Assembly: GCF_001005085.2 (NCBI RefSeq)
Contig: NZ_LBMU02000009.1
Coordinates: 1 to 64,000 of the forward strand
Length of the DNA: 64,000 nucleotides
Reading direction: 5' to 3'
Origin: Streptomyces humi
Lineage (GTDB): Bacteria > Actinomycetota > Actinomycetes > Streptomycetales > Streptomycetaceae
Shown here: one piece after another, positions 27,601 through 34,875 of the stretch
Layout of the letters: every line of letters begins with the position of its first letter
How positions within the stretch are numbered: the stretch's first letter is position 1
Translations under genes and position numbers: made by a program
Notes under the pieces: model-generated
What the model was told of the DNA's origin: nothing
What the model saw: only the letters and a program-made list of their open reading frames with translations
The model's database searches: none

Positions 27601-28612
27601 GCACGGCCCGCTCGTCGCGGACCTGGTGACCGAGGGACCGCATCTGCTGATCGAGGGCCCGCCCGGCAGCGGCCGTACGGAACTGCTGCGGGCGCTGGTC
27701 GCGTCACTGGCGGCGGCCGAGCGCCCCGACCGGCTCGGGGTCGTGCTGATCGACGGCCGTGACGGCGTCGGCACGGGTGCCGGGCAGGGCGAGGGCCTGC
27801 GGGTCTGTACGGACATACCCCATGTCACCACCCACCTCACCGCCAACGACCCGGTGCGGATGCGGGAGTTCGCGCAGTCGCTGAGCGCAGAGCTGAAGCG
27901 GCGGGCCGAGTTGCTGGGCCGCGGCGACTTCACCGAATGGCACGCCCAGCGGGAGATCTCCGGCCGGATCGTCCCCCAACGCGGCCGCCCGGCCGCCTCC
28001 GGAGCCGCGGACATAGAAGCCCCGCCCAGCTCGACGCTCCGGCTGCGCCCGTCGGCCGGTGCCGCGGCCCGCCGGCGCACCGAGGCACCGCCGCCGCCCC
28101 CGCTCCCCCGTCTGGTGGTCGTGGTCGACGACCTGGACGCCCTGGTCTCCCCCGCGCTCGGCTCCCCGGGCCGCCCGGCCGCCGGTTCCGTGATGCGGGC
28201 GCTGGAGGCGGTGGCCAAGGAGGGCGAGCGGCTCGGCGTCCACCTGGTGGCTGCGGCCGGTACGGGCGGTCGTACGGCGGAGACCGAACCCGCCCGGCAG
28301 GCCACCCTGCGCGTCGCCCTGGACGCACCGGCCACCGGCCCCGACGAACCGGCGCCGGGCCGTGGCCGTCTCACCACGCCGGACGGCCGTGCCACGGCGT
28401 TCCAGGCGGGCCGTGTCACCGGCCGTATCCCCCGCACCGCCACCCAGCGCCCCACGGTGGTCGCCCTCGACTGGCACCGCATGGGCGACCCGCCCGCCCG
28501 CCGCCCGGTCCGCGAACTGGGCAACGGCCCGACGGACCTGGCCCTGCTGGCGAGCGCGGTGGAACGGGCCGCGAAGGAAGTCTCGGCGGCGGAGGTCCCG
28601 TCACTCCTGTGA
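24689..28612 (+). CDS. FHA-domain FtsK/SpoIIIE ATPase, EssC/EccC-like
   Basis: 1307 residues from the ATG at 24689 (AGAAGGGA upstream); the open frame begins 52 codons earlier without similarity. The N-terminal domain about 1-105 is followed by an FHA phosphothreonine-binding domain at about 113-190 (TIGRSADADIPL, VSRLHCAV, HSTNGT). A disordered Gly/His/Ser/Pro linker of nearly 350 residues includes GHDSGHGSG repeats (25856-25945). Then come a degenerate ATPase module (LGLAGPRSRLAGLARAVLAQL) and a complete one: Walker A EGPPGSGRTELL near 989 and Walker B RLVVVVDDLDALV near 1140. The layout recalls type VII secretion motor proteins, but no WXG100 or other ESX genes are nearby. Lying next to two kinases, the FHA domain may read their phosphorylation. 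Confidence 0.85.
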   Translation: MQIRLTVVDPLGPAAQRGRAVSRDVLVTAPAGTDLAAVASGLAAAVTGDGSLGGREQSSAPVVLYAGLERLDARRRILGEPPLVDGAVLSLGAPAAPEPHPELDDAPTQLHVVAGPDAGGVHLLHGGQITIGRSADADIPLDDPDVSRLHCAVTVGADGRVSVADLHSTNGTALDGTRVTDRPVRLTPGALLRVGESALRLTPSGGPGARVGTAPDGEGCVRVLLGDEGLPEGEGERADGSGATGGTGGLAGTARGTAVADGPAAPSGRTQHAYGTAGWGAPAGAAAGREHGPAQSPVVPAQGEAPRIERRGGPTPSGAGAAGRPGGAPQGGRAGGALGGRAGEPSSSAGSGSVDGRFPAGAGHHEPAPTGHRGGPSGPHGTGTHGSGPGHDSGHGSGLGHDSGHGSGHGSGSGHGSGFRSGDTHAGRAGLYGGPGARDTGADRTPPGSATPGGTRSPAADPAAAARAAAGPAPTPSAPHAPHAPQQAPHRSAPDASAPADHTSTGAPSEGPATSGRRKGTPLRGTDAPVLPGARRRGGLGAWARRLAGGRGEPPSAADGETVTEAGLAPSADVVAQPETWPDPAALLLTALGPGPRLWERGPGHPEALTVRLGTADRPSPDGSGLLPAVPVTAGLREAGALGLAGPRSRLAGLARAVLAQLTALHSPDLLEIVLISADRARPLEDRTAEWSWLGWLPHVRPGHGQDCRLLLAYDREQAAARVEELLRRVEDLTAPRRPATPADRPTLTGTADTPSAADAHRPSWARGDLAADGADGADGADGADGRGGFPGPYTVVVVDGDPGGAALRDAVARLTAAGPRAGVHVLCLAETAPASPASPVAETYEQACAVTPTFRECGAVALLSGDVATALHLVRVSAGPVGPGTLAAVDAVSAAWAERFARALAPLRSDGPAGDRHARVAAPLPQSARLLDELGLARATPASLMARWADAADDTESLGGRARAVLGAGPHGPLVADLVTEGPHLLIEGPPGSGRTELLRALVASLAAAERPDRLGVVLIDGRDGVGTGAGQGEGLRVCTDIPHVTTHLTANDPVRMREFAQSLSAELKRRAELLGRGDFTEWHAQREISGRIVPQRGRPAASGAADIEAPPSSTLRLRPSAGAAARRRTEAPPPPPLPRLVVVVDDLDALVSPALGSPGRPAAGSVMRALEAVAKEGERLGVHLVAAAGTGGRTAETEPARQATLRVALDAPATGPDEPAPGRGRLTTPDGRATAFQAGRVTGRIPRTATQRPTVVALDWHRMGDPPARRPVRELGNGPTDLALLASAVERAAKEVSAAEVPSLL
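25856..25945. repeat. 30-bp in-frame repeat, Gly-His-Asp-Ser linker
   Basis: Two 30-bp copies start at 25856 and 25886, followed by decayed copies, encoding GHDSGHGSG-type peptides inside the linker of the FHA-FtsK protein. A second in-frame repeat (Ala-Asp-Gly, nine-base units) is at about 27005-27043. Confidence 0.8.
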
Positions 28613-28764
28613 TCCAGCCCCGGTGATCGGCCGACGATCACGAGGCGATCACGATCCCCCGCGCTGACCTGTAGGCACCCTTGCCGCACACGCGGCCCCC
28701 GCGTACACCGGAGCGCACGGGACAGAGTTCTGACGTTCAATGAAGAACGACGAACGGGGAAGTG

Positions 28765-30147
28765 ATGCGCACAACCAGCAACACCATCCGGACACACAGG
28801 GCCCTCACCAGCCTCGCCGCACTCGTCGCGGGAGCCCTCGCCCTCAGCGCGTGCGGAAGCAGCGACAAGGACAAGAAGGACGACGGCGGCAACACCACGA
28901 GTGCCGCCCCGACGAGCAGTGTCGCCCTCCCGAAACTCGACGGCACGACCCTGGAGGTCGCGGCTGTCTGGACCGGGCAGGAGCAGAAGAACTTCAAGCA
29001 GGTGCTGGCGGAGTTCGAGAAGCGCACCGGCGCGAAGGTGACCTTCGTGCCCGCCCAGGACCCGATCATCAACTTCCTCGGGTCGAAGATCGCGGGCGGT
29101 CAGCCGCCGGACATCGCGCTGCTGCCGCAGCCGGGCGCGATCAAGCAGGCCGTGCAGAAGGGCTGGGCGAAGCCGCTGAGCGCCGACACGGTCACGGAGG
29201 TGCAGAAGAACTACTCGCAGGGCTGGCAGGACATCGGCAAGGTCGGCGGGAAGCAGTACGGCGTCTACTACAAGGCCGCCAACAAGTCGCTGATCTGGTA
29301 CAACACCAAGGTCTTCGAGAACGCGGGTGCCAAGGAGCCGAAGACCTGGCAGGAGCTGCTGACGGCGGCGCAGGCGGTGTACGACTCGGGCGTCACCCCG
29401 TTCTCCGTGGGCGGCGCGGACGGCTGGACGCTCACCGACTGGTTCGAGAACGTGTACCTCTCCCAGGCGGGCCCGGAGAAGTACGACCAGCTCGCCCAGC
29501 ACAAGATCAAGTGGACCGATCCGTCGGTGAAGCAGGCGCTGACCACGCTCGCCCAGGTCTGGGGCAAGAAGGGGTACGTCGCGGGCGGCGCGGCGGGCGC
29601 GTTGCAGACGGAGTTCCCGGCCTCGGTCACCCAGACCTTCACCGGCGGCGACCAGCCGAAGGCCGCGATGGTCTACGAGGGCGACTTCGTACAGGTCAAC
29701 ATCGGCGAGACCAAGGCGAAGGTGGGCACGGACGCCAAGGTGTTCCCGTTCCCGAGCGTGGGCTCGACCGCGCCCGTGGTCTCCGGCGGCGACGCGGCCG
29801 TGATCTTCAAGGACTCCAACGGCGCGCAGGCGCTCGCGAAGTTCCTGGCCTCCCCGGACGCGGCGACGATCCAGGCGAAGCTCGGCGGCTATCTCTCGCC
29901 GAACAAGAGCGTGGCGAACTCGGCGTATCCGAACGAGGTGCAGCGCAAGATCGCCCAGGCCCTGATCGCCTCCGGTGACGACTTCCGCTTCGACATGTCC
30001 GACCAGGCGCCGCAGGCGTTCGGCGGCACCCCGGGCAAGGGCGAGTGGAAGGACCTCCAGGACTTCCTCCAGAACCCGAAGGACGTCGCGGGCACCCAGG
30101 CGAAGCTGGAGAAGGACGCGGCGGCCGCCTACGGCAGCGGAAGCTGA
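28765..30147 (+). CDS. Sugar ABC transporter substrate-binding lipoprotein
   Basis: 460 residues from the ATG at 28765; a GTG one codon earlier is equally possible (GGGGA at 28756-28760). The signal peptide ends in the lipobox LALSAC, so it is a lipoprotein; mature N-terminus rich in Ser, Asp and Lys. Family 1 solute-binding features include QEQKNFKQVLAEFEKRTGAKV, QPPDIALLPQPG, KSLIWYNTKVF and GGDAAVIFKDS. The ligand is probably a carbohydrate because CUT1-type permeases follow. No hydrolase or regulator is linked, so the substrate cannot be narrowed. Confidence 0.92.
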   Translation: MRTTSNTIRTHRALTSLAALVAGALALSACGSSDKDKKDDGGNTTSAAPTSSVALPKLDGTTLEVAAVWTGQEQKNFKQVLAEFEKRTGAKVTFVPAQDPIINFLGSKIAGGQPPDIALLPQPGAIKQAVQKGWAKPLSADTVTEVQKNYSQGWQDIGKVGGKQYGVYYKAANKSLIWYNTKVFENAGAKEPKTWQELLTAAQAVYDSGVTPFSVGGADGWTLTDWFENVYLSQAGPEKYDQLAQHKIKWTDPSVKQALTTLAQVWGKKGYVAGGAAGALQTEFPASVTQTFTGGDQPKAAMVYEGDFVQVNIGETKAKVGTDAKVFPFPSVGSTAPVVSGGDAAVIFKDSNGAQALAKFLASPDAATIQAKLGGYLSPNKSVANSAYPNEVQRKIAQALIASGDDFRFDMSDQAPQAFGGTPGKGEWKDLQDFLQNPKDVAGTQAKLEKDAAAAYGSGS

Positions 30148-30154
30148 CGCGGCG

Positions 30155-31498
30155 ATGGCATCGCCCACCGCGGCGGGGGTCCCCGGGACCCCCGCCGCGT
30201 CCGCCCCGCGCAAGAGCGTGACCGGCACCCGCAGAACCGTGGCGGCCCTGTTCCTGCTGCCCGCCCTGGTGCTGCTCGGTGCGCTCGTGGTCTACCCGAT
30301 CGGGTACTCGCTGGTCCGGAGCTTCTACAACGCCGACGGCAGCGGCTTCGCCGGCTTCGACAACTACAAGGCGATCTTCACGGACGACGGCATCCGCACC
30401 GCCCTGAAGAACAACGTCATCTGGGTGGTGTTCGCGCCGACGGTCTCCACCGCCCTCGGTCTGATCTTCGCGGTGCTGACCGAACGGATCCGCTGGGGAA
30501 CGGCGTTCAAGCTGGTCGTCTTCATGCCGATGGCGATCTCCATGCTGGCCGCCGGCATCATCTTCCGTCTCGTCTACGACCAGGACCCGGACAAGGGCGT
30601 CGCCAACGCGGTCTGGGTGGGCGTCCACGACACCTTCGCCCGGTCGTCGGCGTTCCCGAACGCGCACCCGGGCCGGGAGTCACCCCTGAAACCGGAGCAG
30701 GGCGGCTTCCTCACCACGGCGGCCGTGCACACCGGCCGGACCGTCGCCCTGCCCCTGGTCGGCGTCGCGCCCGACCAGATGCCCGACGGCGCGAAGAGCG
30801 CCGTGGCGGCGAAGCCGGACCCCGGGAAGATCACCGGGACCACCTGGCAGGACTTCACCCGCGGCAAGGGCGTCGGCAGGCTGGGCGCCCCCGATCCGTC
30901 CGAGCTCGGCTACGACGGGATGCGGATCGAGGCGGTGAAGGACGGCAAGGTGGTGGCGTCCACGAAGGCCGCCGCCGACGGCACCTTCACCCTGCCGGCC
31001 ACCGCCGACGGGGCACGACTGCGGCTGCCCGCGAGCAACTTCAAGCAGCCCTACAACGGCGTCGACTGGCTCGGCCCGTCCCTCGTCACCCCGGCCATCA
31101 TCGGGTCGTACGTGTGGATGTGGGCGGGCTTCGCGATGGTGCTGATCGCGGCCGGGCTCGCGGGCGTGCCCCGGGAGCTCCTGGAGGCGGCACGGGTCGA
31201 CGGGGCGACGGAGTGGCAGGTGTTCCGCAAGGTCACGGTGCCGCTGCTCGCGCCGGTCCTCGCGGTCGTCACCGTCACGCTGATGATCAATGTGCTGAAG
31301 GTGTTCGACCTGGTGTACATCATCGCGCCGGGCTCCTCGCAGGACGACGCGAACGTGCTGGCCCTGGAGCTGTACCGGAAGGGCTTCTCGGAGGGACAGC
31401 CGGGCATCGCGAGCGCGATCGCGGTGTTCCTGCTCCTCCTCGTCATCCCGGTGATGTGGTTCAACGTGCGCAGGCTGAGGCGGGAGGAGCGGCGATGA
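30155..31498 (+). CDS. Sugar ABC permease, MalF-type, with inserted extracytoplasmic domain
   Basis: 447 residues from the ATG at 30155, seven bases after the binding-protein stop. Normal CUT1 permeases are about 290-320 residues; the excess is an insertion of about 150 residues between helices, from about 145 (DPDKGVANAVWVGVHDTF) to about 305 (FKQPYNGVDWLGPSLVTP). The inserted part contains a beta-rich region (MRIEAVKDGKVVASTKAAAD then TFTLPATADGARLRLP) that looks like a carboxypeptidase-regulatory or Ig-like fold and should lie outside the membrane, facing the binding protein. The EAA loop is intact (EAARVDGATEWQVFRKVTVP). No frameshift marks the insertion boundaries. Confidence 0.9.
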   Translation: MASPTAAGVPGTPAASAPRKSVTGTRRTVAALFLLPALVLLGALVVYPIGYSLVRSFYNADGSGFAGFDNYKAIFTDDGIRTALKNNVIWVVFAPTVSTALGLIFAVLTERIRWGTAFKLVVFMPMAISMLAAGIIFRLVYDQDPDKGVANAVWVGVHDTFARSSAFPNAHPGRESPLKPEQGGFLTTAAVHTGRTVALPLVGVAPDQMPDGAKSAVAAKPDPGKITGTTWQDFTRGKGVGRLGAPDPSELGYDGMRIEAVKDGKVVASTKAAADGTFTLPATADGARLRLPASNFKQPYNGVDWLGPSLVTPAIIGSYVWMWAGFAMVLIAAGLAGVPRELLEAARVDGATEWQVFRKVTVPLLAPVLAVVTVTLMINVLKVFDLVYIIAPGSSQDDANVLALELYRKGFSEGQPGIASAIAVFLLLLVIPVMWFNVRRLRREERR

Positions 31499-32334
31499 GC
31501 TGGCTGCTGGAGAAGGTCAACGGCGGTCTGGTGCGCGTCTTCCTGATCGTCGTGGCGCTGTTCTGGCTGGTGCCGACGATCGGGCTGCTGGCGTCCTCGC
31601 TGCGCTCGCCGGAGGACATGAGCGCGAACGGCTGGTGGCATGTGTTCAGCAAGCCGTCCCAGCTGACGTTCGACAGCTACCGGAAGCTCCTGGAGAACGG
31701 CGACATCACCCACTCCCTCTGGAACACGGTCCTGATCACCGTCCCGGCGACGATCCTGGTCGTGGTCATCGGGGCGCTGGCCGGGTACGCGTTCGCGTGG
31801 ATGGAGTTCCCGGGCCGGGACTGGTGGTTCCTGATCGTGGTCAGCCTGCTGGTGGTGCCGGTCCAGGTGGCGCTGATCCCGATCGCCGAACTCTTCGGCA
31901 AGGTCGGGCTGTTCGGCACGATCCTCGGGGTGATCCTGTTCCATGTCGGCTTCGGACTGCCGTTCGCGGTGTTCCTGCTGCGGAACTTCTTCGCGGAGAT
32001 CCCGCGCGAGCTGCTGGAGGCGGCACGCCTGGACGGCGCGGGTGAACTGCGCCTGTTCACACGGGTGGTGATGCCGCTTGGCGGGCCGGCGATCGCGAGC
32101 CTCGGCATCTTCCAGTTCCTGTGGGTGTGGAACGACATGCTGGTCGCGCTGGTGTTCACCAAGTCGGGTACGCAGCCGATCACGGTGGCGCTCCAGACCC
32201 AGGTACGGCAGTTCGGCAACAACGTCGACGTGCTGGCGCCCGGCGCGTTCATCTCGATGGTGATCCCGCTAGCCGTGTTCTTCGCGTTCCAGCGGCAGTT
32301 CGTGACCGGTGTGATGGCGGGCGCGGTCAAATAG
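31495..32334 (+). CDS. Sugar ABC transporter permease, MalG-type
   Basis: 279 residues; the ATG overlaps the previous stop (ATGA), with GGAGGAG just upstream. About six helices, EAA loop EAARLDGAGELRLFTRVVMP, and the common C-terminus GVMAGAVK. Forms the channel with the MalF-type subunit. No ATPase follows; a hairpin terminator ends the operon at 32355-32383. Confidence 0.93.
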   Translation: MSWLLEKVNGGLVRVFLIVVALFWLVPTIGLLASSLRSPEDMSANGWWHVFSKPSQLTFDSYRKLLENGDITHSLWNTVLITVPATILVVVIGALAGYAFAWMEFPGRDWWFLIVVSLLVVPVQVALIPIAELFGKVGLFGTILGVILFHVGFGLPFAVFLLRNFFAEIPRELLEAARLDGAGELRLFTRVVMPLGGPAIASLGIFQFLWVWNDMLVALVFTKSGTQPITVALQTQVRQFGNNVDVLAPGAFISMVIPLAVFFAFQRQFVTGVMAGAVK

Positions 32335-32354
32335 CGGCACAAGCAGCACCAGAA

Positions 32355-32383
32355 GAGGGCGAGTCGGCCACCGGCTCGCCCTC
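32355..32383 (+). terminator. Terminator after the second ABC operon
   Basis: 13-bp stem with one G-T pair (32355-32367 with 32371-32383) and a 3-base loop, 20 bp after the MalG-type stop codon. No long U-tract. Confidence 0.7.
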
Positions 32384-32489
32384 ACCCGCTCATCGGACGT
32401 AACCCGTATGACGTAAGGAACCGTAACCAAATCACTCCATTGGCCGTTCCCGGGCAGAACGCCCGCGCCGACCGACCCATGGATGCCCC

Positions 32490-34751
32490 TTGCCCAGGTT
32501 CAGTGTCATTGTCCCCGCGTACAAGGTCCAGGCGTATCTGCCCGAGTGCCTGGAGTCGGTGCTCACGCAGTCGTGTCCCGACCTCGAACTGATCGCCGTG
32601 GACGACCGTTCACCGGACGCCTGCGGCACGATCATCGACGAGTACGCGGCCCGCGACGCGCGCGTGCGCCCGGTGCACCTGCCGGAGAACCAGGGCCTGG
32701 GCGGCGCCCGCAACGCGGGGATGGCCCAGGCGCGCGGCGACTACCTGGTCTTCCTGGACGGCGACGACACCCTGACCCCGGACGCGCTGCGGGCGGTCGC
32801 CGACCGGGTCAAGGAGACCGGCGAGCCGGACGTCCTGGTGTACGACTACGCGCAGACGTTCTGGACGGGCCGCGCGGAGCGCGACAAGCTGGCGTCACAG
32901 CTGACGGAGCAGGGGCCGGCGCCGTTCCGGCTCGAGGACCGGCCGGGGCTCCTCCGGGTCCTGATGGTGGCGTGGAACAAGGCCTACCGGCGGGAGTTCG
33001 TCGAGGAGCACGGCCTCGCCTTCCCGCCCGGCTACTACGAGGACACCCCCTGGACCTACCCGGCCCTGATGGCCGCCGGGTCCATCGCGACCCTGGACCG
33101 GGTGTGCGTGCACTACCGGCAGCGACGGCGGGGCAGCATCCTCGGCACCACCAGCCGCCGGCACTTCGACATCTTCGACCAGTACGACCGGGTCTTCGCG
33201 TTCGTCGACGCGCGGCCCGAACTGGCCCACTGGCGACCGCTGCTGTTCCGCCGGATGGTCGACCACTTCTCGACGGTCTTCACCAGGCGGGAGCGGCTGC
33301 CCCGCGGCACCCGCGGCGAGTTCCTGCGCAACGCCCGCGCGCACTGCCGCCGTTACCGGGTCGAGGGCACCCCCGTCCGGTGGCGCACCCGGCTCCGGCA
33401 CGCCCTCGTCCACCACGGCCTGCACCGCACCTACCGCGCCGTGCAGCTGGCGATGTGGGCCCGCCGCCGTACGGTCAAGGCGGGCGTCAAGGCCGCCCGC
33501 GGACTGCGCTCGGCCCTGCTCCAGCTGCACTACCGCGTCCAGCTGCGCCTCCCGCTGCGCGCCGACCGCGCGGTCTTCGCCGCCTACTGGAACCGCGGCC
33601 ACGGCTGCAACCCGGGCGCGCTGGAGCAGGCGTTCCGCAGCCATGCCCCGCACATCCGGACCGCCTGGATCGCCCGCCCCGAGCACCAGCACACGATCCC
33701 GCCGGGCCCACGCCGGCTGCGGCCCGGCACCCTCGCCTACTGGACGGCGCTGGCCCGCTCCAAGTACCTGGTCAACAACGTCAACTTCGACCGGCGGCTG
33801 AGGAAGCGCCCCGGCCAGGTGTTCGTGCAGACCCAGCACGGCACCCCGCTCAAGCACATGGGCCTGGACCTCCAGGACCGCCCGGCGGCCGCCGCCGACC
33901 TGGACTTCGAGGAACTCCTGCGGGGCGTCGACAAGTGGGACTACCTGCTGTCCGCGAACCGCCACACCACGCTGACCTGGGAGCGCGTCTACCCCGGCGG
34001 CTACACCACCCTCGAGTACGGCTATCCGCGCAACGACGTCTTCCAGCAGGCCACCTCGGCCGACGTCACCCGGATCCGTGCCTCGCTCGGCATCCCCGAG
34101 GGCTCGGTGGTCCTCCTCTACGCGCCCACCCACCGCGACTACCGGCGCACCCAGCGCCCCGCCCTCGACCTGGACCGGATCGTGCGCCGCCTCGGCCCGC
34201 GCTTCGTGATCCTGGCGCGCGCCCACTACTGGCACGGCGGCCCCCTGGGGACGGGCCCCCGGGTGATCGACGTCAGCGCTCACCCGAACGTGGAGTCCCT
34301 CTGTCTGGCCTCGGACGCGCTGGTCACCGACTACTCGTCGATCATGTTCGACTACGCCAACCTGGACCGGCCGATCGTCGTGCACACCGAGGACTGGGAC
34401 GCCTACGACGCGGCCCGCGGCACCTACTTCGACCTGCGTTCCGGCCCGCCCGGCGCGGTCGCCCGCACCGAGGACGAGCTGATCGACATCTTCGCCGACG
34501 GCCACTGGTGCGGCTCCCGCTCCGCCCAGCTGCGCGCCGCCTTCCGGGAGCGGTTCTGCCGGTACGACGACGGGCGCGCCGCCGAACGGGTCGTACGGCA
34601 TGTGGTGCTCGGCGAACCGGCCGGGCTGCCGGAGTTCGTCCCCCTGTCCGAACGGCACCCCGTTCCGTCGGCCGCCTCGGGCCTCGGCCAGCCCCCGTTG
34701 GCCACCGTTCCGCAACCTTCCGGCCATCTGCCCGTCACCGACGGGCGCTGA
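32490..34751 (+). CDS. Fused GT2 glycosyltransferase and CDP-glycerol glycerophosphotransferase (1 of 3)
   Basis: 753 residues. The TTG start at 32490 is chosen because the paralogues begin in the same way (PRFSxIVP); its ribosome binding site is poor. Residues 1 to about 220 are a GT-A glycosyltransferase of family 2 (IVPAYKVQAYLPECLESVL, DDRSPDAC, GGARNAGM, and the metal-binding FLDGDD). Residues about 350-700 are a TagF-like glycerophosphotransferase (QTQHGTPLKHMG, LEYGYPRNDVF, LYAPTHRDYR, VTDYSSIMFDYANLDRPIV). Such proteins build wall teichoic acid-like glycopolymers by adding sugar and polyol-phosphate units. It probably acts on lipid-linked precursors at the inner face of the membrane. 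First of three fused paralogues in a row. Confidence 0.88.
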   Translation: MPRFSVIVPAYKVQAYLPECLESVLTQSCPDLELIAVDDRSPDACGTIIDEYAARDARVRPVHLPENQGLGGARNAGMAQARGDYLVFLDGDDTLTPDALRAVADRVKETGEPDVLVYDYAQTFWTGRAERDKLASQLTEQGPAPFRLEDRPGLLRVLMVAWNKAYRREFVEEHGLAFPPGYYEDTPWTYPALMAAGSIATLDRVCVHYRQRRRGSILGTTSRRHFDIFDQYDRVFAFVDARPELAHWRPLLFRRMVDHFSTVFTRRERLPRGTRGEFLRNARAHCRRYRVEGTPVRWRTRLRHALVHHGLHRTYRAVQLAMWARRRTVKAGVKAARGLRSALLQLHYRVQLRLPLRADRAVFAAYWNRGHGCNPGALEQAFRSHAPHIRTAWIARPEHQHTIPPGPRRLRPGTLAYWTALARSKYLVNNVNFDRRLRKRPGQVFVQTQHGTPLKHMGLDLQDRPAAAADLDFEELLRGVDKWDYLLSANRHTTLTWERVYPGGYTTLEYGYPRNDVFQQATSADVTRIRASLGIPEGSVVLLYAPTHRDYRRTQRPALDLDRIVRRLGPRFVILARAHYWHGGPLGTGPRVIDVSAHPNVESLCLASDALVTDYSSIMFDYANLDRPIVVHTEDWDAYDAARGTYFDLRSGPPGAVARTEDELIDIFADGHWCGSRSAQLRAAFRERFCRYDDGRAAERVVRHVVLGEPAGLPEFVPLSERHPVPSAASGLGQPPLATVPQPSGHLPVTDGR

Positions 34752-34875
34752 CCGCCGTTTGCCTTCCGAGGAGTTCTTCCATGCCCCCCAACACCTCGCG
34801 GCCCACTCCGTCCCGGCCGTCCACCTGGCGACCGGCGGGGCGACCGGGCCGCATGCACACCTGAGAAAGAGCAGC

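Noticed and set aside
24689..28612. Type VII (ESX) secretion locus
   Set aside because: No WXG100, EccB, EccD, EccE or mycosin-like gene is found in the flanking sequence; only the ATPase is similar.
27220..30228. A 1002-codon open frame on the minus strand opposite the FHA ATPase and a binding protein
   Set aside because: Overlaps two well-supported plus-strand genes; the product has no signal peptide or domains and has composition typical of antisense frames.
34781..34864. 27-codon open frame between the first two GT2-TagF fusions, preceded by GAGGAG
   Set aside because: The product (Pro/Arg/Ser-rich) has no domain, and such frames arise by chance in this composition; it may be a leader peptide but there is no supporting evidence.
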